A stretch of DNA of 64,000 nucleotides from QHXM01 sp963697975 (GTDB lineage: Bacteria; Acidobacteriota; Blastocatellia; Pyrinomonadales; Pyrinomonadaceae): positions 248,001-312,000 of the forward strand of contig OY969111.1 in NCBI GenBank assembly GCA_963697975.1, in the 5' to 3' direction. The notes beneath the pieces are model-generated. The model was not told where the DNA came from. It saw only the letters and a list, made by a program, of their open reading frames with translations, and ran no database searches. Below are positions 8,975-17,880 of this stretch, in pieces. Each line of letters starts with the position of its first letter. The first letter of the stretch is position 1. Both the position numbers and the translations under genes were made by a program.

Positions 8975-9172
8975 TCCCCGAAGGGGATACATAAAATAGC
9001 CGGGGGCAACGCCCCCGGTCACACGCGCCGTAACGCGTTCTGACCCTGAAGGGGTCGCACCTCAACATTGAGGTGCGACCCCTTCAGGGTCGGGTTCTTT
9101 ATCTTGTGCTATTCCGGGGGCGGCGCTACGCGCTTGCCCCCGGCTATTATATGTGACCCTGTCAGGGTCAAA
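8975..9172. repeat. Compound palindromic element about 200 bp long
   Basis: The centre (9042-9091) is a perfect hairpin: GACCCTGAAGGGGTCGCACC and its complement around a very short loop. It is flanked on both sides by ATAGCCGGGGGC...GCCCCCGG modules in opposite orientation, with GACCCTGTCAGGGTC at the right end. This is the style of REP/BIME-type elements mobilised by Y1 transposases. It separates the phosphoesterase from the convergent Arg-rich protein gene. Confidence 0.8.
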
Positions 9173-9175
9173 ATG

Positions 9176-9589
9176 TTAAGAGCGACCACGACGCCTGTTG
9201 TTAATTCCGAAGACCGGATGGCTCGGCGAGCCTGCCCCGCGACGATAGTAGCCGTTACCGCGCCTGTGGTTGCGGCGACCGTTATAGTCCCAACCGTCGT
9301 TGTCGCGACGCTCGCGGCGAATCTGGCGACCCAGGTCGCGTCGGTCGTGTCGAATATCGCGGCGCTCTGCGCGCGTGACGATACCGTCTGAACGGTAGAC
9401 GCGCCGCTCTTGCCGAATCTGGCGCTGGCGCTCGCGCAACTGTCGCGCCTCGTTTCTGGTGAGTTGGCCGGAGCGAACGCCGCTTCGGATTCTAGAACGA
9501 TCACCACGATACCTGTTGCCCTGCGCGAATGTCTCGGCTGATAAGCCGAAGAACATGACTATTGCGCCCAGAAGAAGAAACTTTTTCAT
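9176..9589 (-). CDS. Arg-rich secreted protein
   Basis: 137 residues. The signal peptide MKKFLLLGAIVMFFGLSAETFAQ is followed by a mature part with about a third Arg, arranged in helical RRD/RRE repeats (RRDIRHDRRDLGRQIRRER). The repeats suggest a basic coiled or extended helix that could bind acidic polymers such as LPS or extracellular DNA. Similar short secreted basic proteins occur in Acidobacteriota and Bacteroidota with no known role. Its stop codon lies directly against the palindromic element at 8975-9172. Confidence 0.7.
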   Translation of the reverse strand: MKKFLLLGAIVMFFGLSAETFAQGNRYRGDRSRIRSGVRSGQLTRNEARQLRERQRQIRQERRVYRSDGIVTRAERRDIRHDRRDLGRQIRRERRDNDGWDYNGRRNHRRGNGYYRRGAGSPSHPVFGINNRRRGRS

Positions 9590-9927
9590 CTGTCAAACCC
9601 TTTCCTTCAAAGTTATTCTTTACGAACCTCTGGCATTTGTTGTTAACGGCAGCCTGCACACCGTCGGAGAGAGTTCAATTTAGTGTTAATTCATTAAAGA
9701 GACTGTCAACTGCTATGCCACGCCAGCAATCGCACGATGCGCCCCTTAATTGTTAATAATTCAAGCTCTCAAGGCCTGAATTACCTCTCCGGTCAGAAGA
9801 CACCGTTCCCAAAATCGAACACTCGCCGCATGCTTTCCGTGTCTTAACCTGACTCTTTACAAAAACCTGGATTCGTTGAATACTTCCCCATCACTCACGC
9901 CGAAAGTCAGGAAGGATCCCCCAAATC
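9590..9927. other. Divergent intergenic region, no gene seen
   Basis: This 338-base stretch separates the divergent Arg-rich protein and the hybrid kinase. It must carry both promoters, but I see no pair of hexamers good enough to name. GGAAAGG before the minus-strand ATG at 9589 and GGAAGGA before the plus-strand ATG at 9928 are likely ribosome-binding sites. Confidence 0.5.
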
Positions 9928-11574
9928 ATGCCATCTGGAGACAGTCGGCTCGACGAACGAAAACAGACAGAAGAAGAGTTGCGGGAGAGCACAGACCTGC
10001 CCGGCATCATTGAGCAGAAAGGCGCTGAGGAGGCCATACGCTTTCAGGCGCACCTGCTGGACACGGTCGAGCAGGCTGTCATCGCTACCGACCTTGAGGG
10101 GACGATCACTTACTGGAATCGTTACGCGGCGAAGCTCTACGGCTGGTCAGCCGCCGAAGCTGTGGGGCGCAGTATCATGGAAATCACCCCGGCGAAGACA
10201 ACTCTTCAGCAGGCGGCTGAAATCATGTCTACCTTAAGCGCGGGCAAGGCATGGTCGGGCGAGTTCGTTGTCCGCCGACGCGACGGCACGACATTTCCGG
10301 CAATGGTCACAGATACGCCTATCCATGATGAAGCAGGAACGCTCATCGGAACGGTTGGCGTTTCCGTGGACATCACCGAGCGCCAGAAACTCGAACAGGA
10401 GTTGCGCGCTCGCGCAGAAGAATTAGCGGAAGCCAACCGTCTCAAGGACGAGTTTCTCGCCACGCTCTCGCATGAATTACGCACGCCGCTGACGGCGGTG
10501 CTCGGCTGGGCCAGAATGTTATGCGACGGCACACCGGACGAAGCCACACTGGCGCACGCGTTGAAGGTCATCATGCGCAACGCCGAGGCGCAGCAACATC
10601 TCATCGAAGAAGTTCTTGATGTCTCGCGCATCATCACCGGCAAACTACGACTGGACGTGCGCCCCGTCGAGCTAATCTCCATCATCGAAGCCGCCATCGA
10701 GACCGTGAGTCCGGCGGCTGAGGCCAAGGCCATTCAGATCAGTAGGGATTTTGACCCGGAGGCCAACCTCATCTCAGGCGACCCGGAGCGATTACAACAG
10801 GTAAGCTGGAATCTGCTCTCAAACGCGGTTAAGTTTACGCCCCGGAACGGGCGTGTAGGGATTAGGCTGGAGCGCGCAGGCTCGCATGTGCGGATTACCG
10901 TGAGCGACAACGGACAGGGCATCTCGCCGGATTTCCTGCCGCACGTCTTTGACCGCTTCCGGCAAGCCGATCAAACTGCGGCGAGGTCGCACACAGGGTT
11001 GGGACTGGGGCTGGCTGTCGTGCGCCATCTGGTTGAACTGCACGGGGGGACGGTGGTGGCGAGAAGCGAAGGAGAGCAGAAGGGCGCGACCTTCGTGGTC
11101 GAACTTCCGGTCATCGCCCCTGTAGAAGAGACCGACGCGCAACCAGCCACAGCCGAACGAATCAGGAGCGAAACTCAAAGCGATAAAGCCGCAGAGCTTG
11201 ACGGCCTGCGTGTCCTCATCGTGGATGATGAGCCGGACGCGCGCGAGTTGGTTTCCGTCATGCTCCGTCAGCGCGGGGCGGAGGTTCTGGAAGCGGCGTC
11301 GGCGAGTGAAGGGCTGAAGCTATTGGAGAGCGCGAGGCCGGACGTTATCGTCGCAGACATCGGGATGCCCGGTGAAGACGGCTACGCGCTGATGCGAAAG
11401 GTGCGCGCACTCAACCCGGAGCGTGGTGGGCTGACACAAGCAATCGCGCTGACGGCGTATGCCGGTGAGGAAGACCGCGCGCAGGCGATTGACGCGGGCT
11501 TTCATCTACACGTCACGAAGCCCGTGGAGTCAGCCGCGTTGACCGAAGCGCTGCTGAGCCTCGCCCGCCAATGA
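9928..11574 (+). CDS. PAS-domain hybrid histidine kinase with C-terminal receiver
   Basis: 548 residues with no membrane segment. Order: short coiled N-terminus, PAS domain (about 42-152), HisKA with the phospho-acceptor His182 in SHELRTPLTA, HATPase_c (about 285-400, with DNGQGIS and GLGLGLAVV), then a receiver (about 423-545) with Asp477 in VADIGMPGEDG and the Lys of TKPVES. It should autophosphorylate and pass phosphate to its own receiver and then to an unseen partner. The cytoplasmic PAS suggests sensing of an internal signal such as redox state. No response regulator gene is adjacent. Confidence 0.9.
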   Translation: MPSGDSRLDERKQTEEELRESTDLPGIIEQKGAEEAIRFQAHLLDTVEQAVIATDLEGTITYWNRYAAKLYGWSAAEAVGRSIMEITPAKTTLQQAAEIMSTLSAGKAWSGEFVVRRRDGTTFPAMVTDTPIHDEAGTLIGTVGVSVDITERQKLEQELRARAEELAEANRLKDEFLATLSHELRTPLTAVLGWARMLCDGTPDEATLAHALKVIMRNAEAQQHLIEEVLDVSRIITGKLRLDVRPVELISIIEAAIETVSPAAEAKAIQISRDFDPEANLISGDPERLQQVSWNLLSNAVKFTPRNGRVGIRLERAGSHVRITVSDNGQGISPDFLPHVFDRFRQADQTAARSHTGLGLGLAVVRHLVELHGGTVVARSEGEQKGATFVVELPVIAPVEETDAQPATAERIRSETQSDKAAELDGLRVLIVDDEPDARELVSVMLRQRGAEVLEAASASEGLKLLESARPDVIVADIGMPGEDGYALMRKVRALNPERGGLTQAIALTAYAGEEDRAQAIDAGFHLHVTKPVESAALTEALLSLARQ

Positions 11575-11630
11575 GACATAGCGAACTTACATACACGCAG
11601 TATCGTAAGACGTTGGGGAGGTAATTAAGA

Positions 11631-12098
11631 ATGTATTGCTCATCCTGTGGCGGGACGGTGGCGCAAGGCGTCAGCTACTGCAATATCTGCGGGGCAAAGT
11701 TGAATAAAGCGAAAGGTGAGAGCATCGCCAAACCGACAGAGTTGTTCCCTGAATCACTCGTTTGGGCGATAGTCACAGTCTTCACCGTCGGCCTCGGAGT
11801 CACCATCGGCCTGATGGCGGTGATGAAAGACTTGCTCAACTTCGGTCAGGGGTTGATTATAGGGTTCACGCTCCTGAGCTTTCTGCTCACGTTTGTGGTC
11901 GAAGGCGTGCTCATCTGGATGCTGTTGGAGAGCAAGCGCAACGCTCAAAAAGCTGGCGACACGGCGCAACTGAAGGATCAAACAACTAAAGAGCTTGATG
12001 CGGCGCAGGTGCGCTCTCTACCGGAACCCGTGCCGAGCGTGACCGAGCATACCACTCGCACGTTCGAGCCAATCTACCGCGAGCGAAAATCAGAATGA
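11631..12098 (+). CDS. Zinc-ribbon membrane protein
   Basis: 155 residues. The N-terminus is a double CxxC zinc ribbon (CSSCGG at 3-8 and CNICGA at 17-22). Two hydrophobic segments follow (about 43-67 and 75-100), then a charged C-terminal tail. The layout, zinc ribbon then two transmembrane helices, is common in bacterial proteins of unknown function. It begins 56 bases after the hybrid kinase with a GGGGAGG ribosome-binding site, so the two may be co-transcribed. Confidence 0.75.
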   Translation: MYCSSCGGTVAQGVSYCNICGAKLNKAKGESIAKPTELFPESLVWAIVTVFTVGLGVTIGLMAVMKDLLNFGQGLIIGFTLLSFLLTFVVEGVLIWMLLESKRNAQKAGDTAQLKDQTTKELDAAQVRSLPEPVPSVTEHTTRTFEPIYRERKSE

Positions 12099-12191
12099 AG
12101 AGTTGCCACTTCTAAGCTACGCCGCGCTTGTCGCCCGTTTCCCTTCTCAATTACAATGCGTCCTTGAGTCAATCATATTCTTGCCCGTGCA

Positions 12192-13013
12192 ATGAAACCT
12201 CTTTTACTAACGGTCGTCGCGGCTTACGTTGTTGCCGCAATTCATTCGATTCTGGCGTTCGTCAACAAGCGGCGAACGCTGGAGCGTATTACATTGGGAT
12301 CGCTGGCCTTCGGCTTCGTCCTCCATACGGTCTTGATGATTACGGATTGGACTCAGGAGGGACGCTACCCGCTCTTTGGCCTGCGCGAAACGCTCTCGTT
12401 TCTGGCCTGGACGCTGGTTGCGACTTACGGGCTGGTGCTCTATCGCTATCGCACGCAGGCTCTGGGAAGTTTTACGCTGCCGCTCGTCGCCGTCCTGACC
12501 TTCATCGCCAGCGTGACGCGCGACACGTCGGACACTGCATCGAACACGGTGACGGATGTCGGCTCTGCCTGGCTCTTCCCTGTTCACACGACGCTTTTGA
12601 TCTTTGCATACGCCGCGTTCTTCGTCGTCTTCATCTCCAGCGTGATGTACCTGCTGCAAGAGCGCGAATTGAAACTGAAAACTTTCAGTGCCATCTTTCA
12701 CCGGTTGCCGTCGCTGACGACGATCAACAATATCGCGACAACGGCGGTCGGCATCGGATGGACGCTGCTGACGCTGGGTATCCTGACCGGCATGGTCTGG
12801 TCTTCTTCGCGCGACAACCGGCTCTGGCACAATGACCCGAAGGAGATTTTCGCGGCGCTAACGTGGCTGCTTTATCTCTTGCTGGTGCTTTACAGGGCGA
12901 CCGCCGGGTGGCGAGGCAGCCGGGCGGCATGGATGGGTGTCGCGGGTTTCGCTCTAGTGCTTTGCACATTTTTCGGAGCGCGACTGTTAGGCAGCTATCA
13001 CGTTTTTGGTTAA
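12192..13013 (+). CDS. CcsA/HemX-like cytochrome c assembly membrane protein
   Basis: 273 residues with eight hydrophobic segments. It belongs to the heme-handling CcsA/CcmC/HemX group. The WxWD-type loop is represented by SSRDNRLWHNDPKEIFAALTW, and His residues flanking it are candidate heme ligands. In bacteria a gene of this type often lies directly before hemA (as hemX in Bacillus), where it influences GluTR level or heme delivery; in others it assembles c-type cytochromes. Here it is 78 bases before hemA, so either role fits. The diheme protein at 5889-7142 shows that the host makes c-type cytochromes. Confidence 0.82.
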   Translation: MKPLLLTVVAAYVVAAIHSILAFVNKRRTLERITLGSLAFGFVLHTVLMITDWTQEGRYPLFGLRETLSFLAWTLVATYGLVLYRYRTQALGSFTLPLVAVLTFIASVTRDTSDTASNTVTDVGSAWLFPVHTTLLIFAYAAFFVVFISSVMYLLQERELKLKTFSAIFHRLPSLTTINNIATTAVGIGWTLLTLGILTGMVWSSSRDNRLWHNDPKEIFAALTWLLYLLLVLYRATAGWRGSRAAWMGVAGFALVLCTFFGARLLGSYHVFG

Positions 13014-13091
13014 CGAAATCCAGGACTATTGCTCTAATCGTAATAGCGTGTAGAATGCGGAAACTAATCACTGGCCGCTGGTAGCTCACAA

Positions 13092-14369
13092 ATGTCAATC
13101 GTTCTCGTCGGACTCAATCACAAAACCGCGCCCGTCGCGGTGCGCGAGCGTCTGGCTTTCACGGAGGAAGCCTGCGCCGAAGGCTTACGCCTGCTCGTTG
13201 ATGGCGAAATCGTGAATGAGGGATTGATCTTCTCGACATGTAATCGCGTCGAAGTGCTGGCGGCTACCGGCAATGAGCGTCTCTCTGAAGGTAAAGAGCG
13301 TATCGAAGATTTTCTGAGCCAATCGCGCTGTCTCCCGCACGAGGATTTTAGCGGCCATCTTTACAGTCATGCGGACGACGCAGCCGTGCGCCATGTCTTT
13401 CGCGTCGCTTCGTCGCTCGATTCGATGGTCGTAGGTGAGCCGCAAGTCTTAGGTCAGGTGCGCCGCGCGTATTCCGTAGCGGTCGAGGCGGGCACAGCGG
13501 GGCGCGTCCTCAACCGTCTCGTCCATCAGGCTTTTCGCGTCGCCAAACGCGTCCGCACCGAGACAGGCATCGCTTCTTCAGCAGTCTCCATCAGCTACAC
13601 AGCCGTCGAGCTTGGCCGCAAGGTCTTTGGTAATTTGAAAGATCGCACCGTCTTGATCGTCGGCGCGGGCGAGATGGCCAAACTCTCCGCCAAACATCTT
13701 GTCAGCGCAGGTGTCTCGCGCGTTCTCGTCACCAATCGAACTGAAAGCGCAGCACAGCAGCTTGCTTCACAGTTTAATGGTGAGGCGGTTGACTTCGCAC
13801 GCCTCCCAACGCATCTGGCCGAAGCCGACATCGTTATCTGCTCGACGGGCGCAAGCAAATATCTGATTACCCCTGAGATTGCGCGCGAAGCCCTTGAGTT
13901 ACGCCGCAACCGCCCGGCCTTCTTCATAGACATCTCCGTCCCGCGCAACATAGACCCGGAAGTCGGGCGCATTCCCAATCTTTTCATCTTCGACATAGAC
14001 GATCTCGAATCCGTCATCGCCTCGAACATCCGCGAGCGCGAGCGCGAGGCCGAGCGCGCGGAATTGATAGTCGAATCTGAAGTGATGCAGTTTCAGCAAT
14101 CTCTACGCACGCTCGACATCGGCCCGACGCTCGGCGCGCTTCGTGAAAAACTTCAGGAGATTGCTCGCAGCGAGATGACGCGACAACGACAGCGGCTCGG
14201 CGCATTGACGCCCGAACAGGAGCGCGCCATCGAAAGCCTGCTAATAGCAACCGTCAACAAGATTTCCCATCCCATCATCTATCGCCTCAAAAGCTCCTAT
14301 GACTCGGGCGAAACTGGTGACGTGCAGGCATGGCGCGACATTTTCGGCATCGAAGAAGAGGAGAGTTAG
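13092..14369 (+). CDS. hemA: Glutamyl-tRNA reductase
   Basis: 425 residues, normal length. It reduces glutamyl-tRNA(Glu) with NADPH to glutamate-1-semialdehyde, the first step of the C5 route to heme. The N-terminal catalytic domain starts VGLNHKTAPVAVRERLAF and holds the active-site Cys50 in FSTCNRVEV. The NADPH-binding domain has VLIVGAGEMAKL, followed by the helical dimerisation domain. hemC and hemD follow on the same strand, so this is a heme-precursor cluster; hemA and hemC are separated by an 85-base repeat that holds the hemA TAG. Confidence 0.97.
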   Translation: MSIVLVGLNHKTAPVAVRERLAFTEEACAEGLRLLVDGEIVNEGLIFSTCNRVEVLAATGNERLSEGKERIEDFLSQSRCLPHEDFSGHLYSHADDAAVRHVFRVASSLDSMVVGEPQVLGQVRRAYSVAVEAGTAGRVLNRLVHQAFRVAKRVRTETGIASSAVSISYTAVELGRKVFGNLKDRTVLIVGAGEMAKLSAKHLVSAGVSRVLVTNRTESAAQQLASQFNGEAVDFARLPTHLAEADIVICSTGASKYLITPEIAREALELRRNRPAFFIDISVPRNIDPEVGRIPNLFIFDIDDLESVIASNIREREREAERAELIVESEVMQFQQSLRTLDIGPTLGALREKLQEIARSEMTRQRQRLGALTPEQERAIESLLIATVNKISHPIIYRLKSSYDSGETGDVQAWRDIFGIEEEES

Positions 14370-14450
14370 GGGTCAGGGGTCAGAAGCTAGGGGGCAGGTA
14401 GAAAAGTGTTTGTCTTTTAGCCGACCCCTGGCCCCGACTCCTGCCCCCTC
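14366..14450. repeat. Low-complexity inverted repeat between hemA and hemC
   Basis: TAGGGGTCAGGGGTCAG starts with the hemA stop codon. AGGGGGCAGG on the left is complementary to CCTGCCCCCT on the right, around a T-rich loop. It is similar in style to the hairpins at 960-1021 and 24712-24789, although the sequence differs. Confidence 0.65.
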
Positions 14451-14455
14451 TTAAG

Positions 14456-15394
14456 ATGAAAGACCGTCTCATCATCGGCTCGCGCGGCTCGAAGCTCGCG
14501 CTCTGGCAGGCTGAATGGGTCAGGGAGCGTCTCAGCCAGCTTCACCCTCTCAAAGATATTTCCATCGAGATTATCAAAACTTCAGGCGATGTGATGAAAG
14601 ACGCGCCGCTCGCTGTCATCGGAGGCAAGGGAGTTTTCACCAAAGAACTCGAAGAAGCCTTGCTCGCTCGCCGGATTGACCTTGCAGTTCACTCGCTGAA
14701 AGATTTGCCCACCACGCTTCCAGAGGGGCTGGCAATTGCCGCAATCACCGAGCGTGAAGACGCGCGTGATGCGCTCGTGTTGCGCGAAGGATTGATAATC
14801 GAGCAACCTTCAATCAAGCGTCTGCCGGAAGGCTGCATCGTTGGCACGTCCAGCCCGCGCCGACTGTCGCAGTTGAAGCATCTTCGTCCCAGCTTTGCTA
14901 TCAAAGAATTGCGTGGCAACGTTGATACGCGGCTGCGGAAGCTGGACGCGGGCGAGTACGATGCTGTGATTCTGGCTTCGGCTGGCCTGCGCCGTCTTGG
15001 GCTGCGAGATCGCATCAGCGCGCCCCTGGAGATTGAAGAGATGCTCCCGGCTGTCGGTCAGGGCGCTCTCGCCATCGAAACACGCGAGCGAGATGAAGAG
15101 ACCATCAGCACTCTCGCGCTGCTCGACGACCAACAAACGCGTGCGGCATGTACAGCAGAACGCGCTCTGCTTCGCGCGCTCGGTGGCGGTTGCCAGTTAC
15201 CAATCGCAGCCCACGCCGTCGTGCAAGATCATCATTTGCGAGTGGACGGTCTGGTTGCAGAAATTTCAGGAGAAACTATCATCCGCGCTTCGCTCGATGG
15301 CACAGCATCAGAGGCCGAACAACTTGGCAGCGAGCTTGCCCTTCGTTTGCGCGAACTCGGAGCGGAGTCATTATTGAAAGATTTGGCAATTTGA
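14456..15394 (+). CDS. hemC: Hydroxymethylbilane synthase (porphobilinogen deaminase)
   Basis: 312 residues. It joins four porphobilinogen units into hydroxymethylbilane. Visible signatures: IIGSRGSKLALWQAEWV at the N-terminus, catalytic Asp83 in HSLKDLPT, the substrate-binding Arg stretch TSSPRRLSQLKHLRP (131-145), and Cys246 in GGGCQLP, which carries the dipyrromethane cofactor. The start ATG lies only six bases after the repeat at 14366-14450, leaving a poor ribosome-binding site, so translation may depend on the hairpin or on a nearby alternative. Confidence 0.97.
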   Translation: MKDRLIIGSRGSKLALWQAEWVRERLSQLHPLKDISIEIIKTSGDVMKDAPLAVIGGKGVFTKELEEALLARRIDLAVHSLKDLPTTLPEGLAIAAITEREDARDALVLREGLIIEQPSIKRLPEGCIVGTSSPRRLSQLKHLRPSFAIKELRGNVDTRLRKLDAGEYDAVILASAGLRRLGLRDRISAPLEIEEMLPAVGQGALAIETRERDEETISTLALLDDQQTRAACTAERALLRALGGGCQLPIAAHAVVQDHHLRVDGLVAEISGETIIRASLDGTASEAEQLGSELALRLRELGAESLLKDLAI

Positions 15395-15472
15395 TCGCAG
15401 CTCCCGTGCAATCCATTAGCCCGTGAAACGGGCGGAATATCAGTGTACTAAATTTGGCGTTCTATCTTCATT

Positions 15473-16318
15473 ATGACCAATTCGCAGGCACAAACTTCTT
15501 CCGAAGCAGAACAAAAGACGGAACGGCCACTTACCGGACGCACAATCGTCATTACACGCGCGCGCGCGCAGTCTGAGGAGTTCGCCGCCGAGCTTGAGCG
15601 ATTGGGGGCGCGCGTCGTCAGTTGCCCGACTATCGAGATCGTCGAGCCTGAGAGCTACGCGTTGCTCGATGAAGCTATCGAAAATTTGTACGGCTACGAC
15701 TGGCTTATCTTCACGAGCGTGAACGGCGTTGACTATTTTCTTCGCCGCCTGGAGACGCGCGGCCACGAGGTGAGCGAGTTGGACGAGCTTCGTGTCTGCG
15801 CCATCGGAGAGGCGACCGCTTATCGTTTGCGTGAAGCGCGCATCCACGTTGATGTTGTGCCCGAGCAGTTCAAAGCCGAAGGCGCTTTTAGTGCCATCGA
15901 AGCCTATGTCGGCGGACGCGAGGGGCTTGACCGTCTCAACTTCCTTATTCCTCGCGCGGCCATTGCACGCGACTACCTGCCGAAGGCGCTGGAAGAAACC
16001 GGCGCACGCGTAGATGTCGTTCCGGCCTACCGCACCGTCCGGCCTCAAACGTCCGAGCGTGGCCGCGTCGAAGCCTTGCTTGCGGGCGGCGCGGTTGATT
16101 GCATCACGTTCACCAGTTCATCTACCCTCATTAACTTTGCCCAACTCTTCGACACGATGGATTTGAGCCAACTCCTCGAAGGCGTCGCCGTTGCCTGCAT
16201 CGGCGACATCACGGCTGCCACCGCCAGCGAATACAATCTCCGCACAAACATCCTGCCCAACGAATACACTATCCCTGCCTTAACGCGCGCCATCGTAGAT
16301 TATTATAAGTTGACGTAG
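15473..16318 (+). CDS. hemD: Uroporphyrinogen-III synthase
   Basis: 281 residues, two-lobed HemD fold. It closes hydroxymethylbilane with D-ring inversion to uroporphyrinogen III. The family is poorly conserved, but GRTIVITRARAQSEEFA, DWLIFTSVNGVDYF, and DCITFTSSSTLINF are recognisable, and the place after hemC supports it. The first 22 residues (MTNSQAQTSSEAEQ) are a polar extension. The TAG stop is part of the left arm of the 16315-16424 inverted repeat. Confidence 0.92.
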   Translation: MTNSQAQTSSEAEQKTERPLTGRTIVITRARAQSEEFAAELERLGARVVSCPTIEIVEPESYALLDEAIENLYGYDWLIFTSVNGVDYFLRRLETRGHEVSELDELRVCAIGEATAYRLREARIHVDVVPEQFKAEGAFSAIEAYVGGREGLDRLNFLIPRAAIARDYLPKALEETGARVDVVPAYRTVRPQTSERGRVEALLAGGAVDCITFTSSSTLINFAQLFDTMDLSQLLEGVAVACIGDITAATASEYNLRTNILPNEYTIPALTRAIVDYYKLT

Positions 16319-16424
16319 GACAGGCATTCCTGCCTGTCATTGAGCGCATAGAGCGCGAATATTGTTTAGCTAATATCAAGAGCGTGCTGTCGCACGCTAT
16401 GACAGGCAGGAATGCCTGTCCTAC
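16315..16424. repeat. 25-bp terminal inverted repeat element
   Basis: Arms at 16315-16339 and 16400-16424 are exactly complementary (left arm starts GTAGGACAGGCATTCCTGCC). The 60-base interior contains its own hairpin AGCGTGC/GCACGCT. Size and structure suit a small palindromic mobile element. It sits between hemD and the sigma-54 regulator, supplies the hemD stop codon, and extends an open frame upstream of the regulator that is not real coding sequence. Confidence 0.85.
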
Positions 16425-16443
16425 TTGTGCTAAACTCCCGTTT

Positions 16444-17880
16444 ATGGCGAAGGGTCGGGTTCTCATTGTTGATGATGAAAAGGCTGCGGGCGAGGGCTTG
16501 CGCGATCTGCTGGCTGCCGAAGGTTACGAGACGGTGGCGGAGGCGGACGGAGTTGACGGGCTAAAGCGCGTTGAAGAGTTTTTGCCGTCCGTCGTTATCA
16601 CAGACATTCTGATGCCGCGCATGGATGGATTCGGACTCCTGCGGGAGATTCGCCTACGCTACCCGGAGATGGCAGTCATTCTGTTGACCGGGCAAGGTTC
16701 CGTCGAGATGGCCTTGCGCGCCATTCAGGAAGAGGGCGCGTACCACTACTTCGAGAAGCCAATTGACATGAAGAAGCTGCGCCTCGTCGTGGAGCGCGCA
16801 GTCGAATATGCGGAAGCGCGGCGCGAGAACGAGGCGCTGCGTCGCCAGCTAAGGGATCGTGGCGCATTCGGCGAACTCGTCGGCAAATCCGAGCCGATGC
16901 GCCAGATTTACCACCTGATCGAACAGGTCGCGCCCTCTACTGCCTCGGTTCTCATCACGGGCGAGTCCGGCACCGGCAAAGAACTCGTCGCCCGCACCAT
17001 TCACAATCTCAGCCCGCGCAATAGCGCGCAGTTTGTCGCCATCAACTGCTCCGCGATTCCTGAAACGCTGATGGAATCCGAGCTATTCGGGCATGAGAAA
17101 GGCGCGTTTACGGGTGCGGCCTCGCGTCGGCAAGGCTGCTTCGAGTTGGCGAACGGCGGAACGCTCCTGCTGGACGAGATTGCGGAGATGCCGACGCTGT
17201 TGCAAGCGAAGCTCTTGCGCGTGCTTGAAGAGCGTGTGCTCAGGCGGCTCGGCAGCACGCAGGAAATTCCAGTTGATGTGCGCCTGCTCGCGGCCACTAA
17301 CAAGAATCCGCAGGAGGCCGTTCAGGTAGGGGGCTTGCGCGAAGACCTGCTTTATCGTCTCAACGTCATCACGATTGAGATGCCCCCTTTGCGCGAGCGC
17401 AAAGACGACCTGCCGCTCCTGACGCAGCATCTCATCACGCAGCTTGCCGAGAAACATAAACGCCCCGCGCGCTTTCTGTCTCCTTCGGCGATTCAAGTCC
17501 TGCAATCTCATTCGTGGCCCGGCAACGTCCGCGAACTGCGAAACGCCATCGAGCGCGCCGTCATCATCTGCTCCGGCGAAGAGATCGAGCGACATCATCT
17601 AGCGCCATATCCGGTTGACCAACGCGCCCGCGTGCGAAGCGAAGATACATTGTCGCTTCCCGTCGGCACGCCCATCGAAGAGGTCGAGCGCCAGATGATT
17701 ATGCGGACGTTGCAGAAGACGGATAACAACAAGACGCGCGCCGCAGAGCTTCTCGGCATCAGTTTGAAGACCCTGCATAACAAGCTGCGTCTCTACCGCG
17801 AGCGCGGGCAGATGCCCGACACGCATCTTGCTTATTCCCCGGAGCCTGAGCTTCAAAGAAGGACGGGCGAGCAGGTATGA
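16444..17880 (+). CDS. NtrC-family sigma-54-dependent response regulator
   Basis: 478 residues from the ATG at 16444 (MAKGRVLIVDDE). The frame is open further upstream only because it crosses the inverted repeat. Receiver domain 1-120 with phospho-acceptor Asp54 in ITDILMPRMDG; AAA+ domain with Walker A GESGTGKE (173-180) and the sigma-54 contact loop GAFTGA (220-225); C-terminal Fis-type HTH with NNKTRAAELLGISLKTLHNK. It should activate sigma-54 promoters after phosphorylation by the kinase encoded next, with which it overlaps by four bases (ATGA). A TAAACT hexamer at 16428-16433, ten bases before the ATG, hints at a nearly leaderless message. Confidence 0.95.
   Translation: MAKGRVLIVDDEKAAGEGLRDLLAAEGYETVAEADGVDGLKRVEEFLPSVVITDILMPRMDGFGLLREIRLRYPEMAVILLTGQGSVEMALRAIQEEGAYHYFEKPIDMKKLRLVVERAVEYAEARRENEALRRQLRDRGAFGELVGKSEPMRQIYHLIEQVAPSTASVLITGESGTGKELVARTIHNLSPRNSAQFVAINCSAIPETLMESELFGHEKGAFTGAASRRQGCFELANGGTLLLDEIAEMPTLLQAKLLRVLEERVLRRLGSTQEIPVDVRLLAATNKNPQEAVQVGGLREDLLYRLNVITIEMPPLRERKDDLPLLTQHLITQLAEKHKRPARFLSPSAIQVLQSHSWPGNVRELRNAIERAVIICSGEEIERHHLAPYPVDQRARVRSEDTLSLPVGTPIEEVERQMIMRTLQKTDNNKTRAAELLGISLKTLHNKLRLYRERGQMPDTHLAYSPEPELQRRTGEQV

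Noticed and set aside
16384..16443. Upstream extension of the NtrC-type regulator (MLSHAMTGRNACPTC...)
   Set aside because: It is translated from the inverted repeat arm. The receiver domain begins at MAKGRVLIVDDE.
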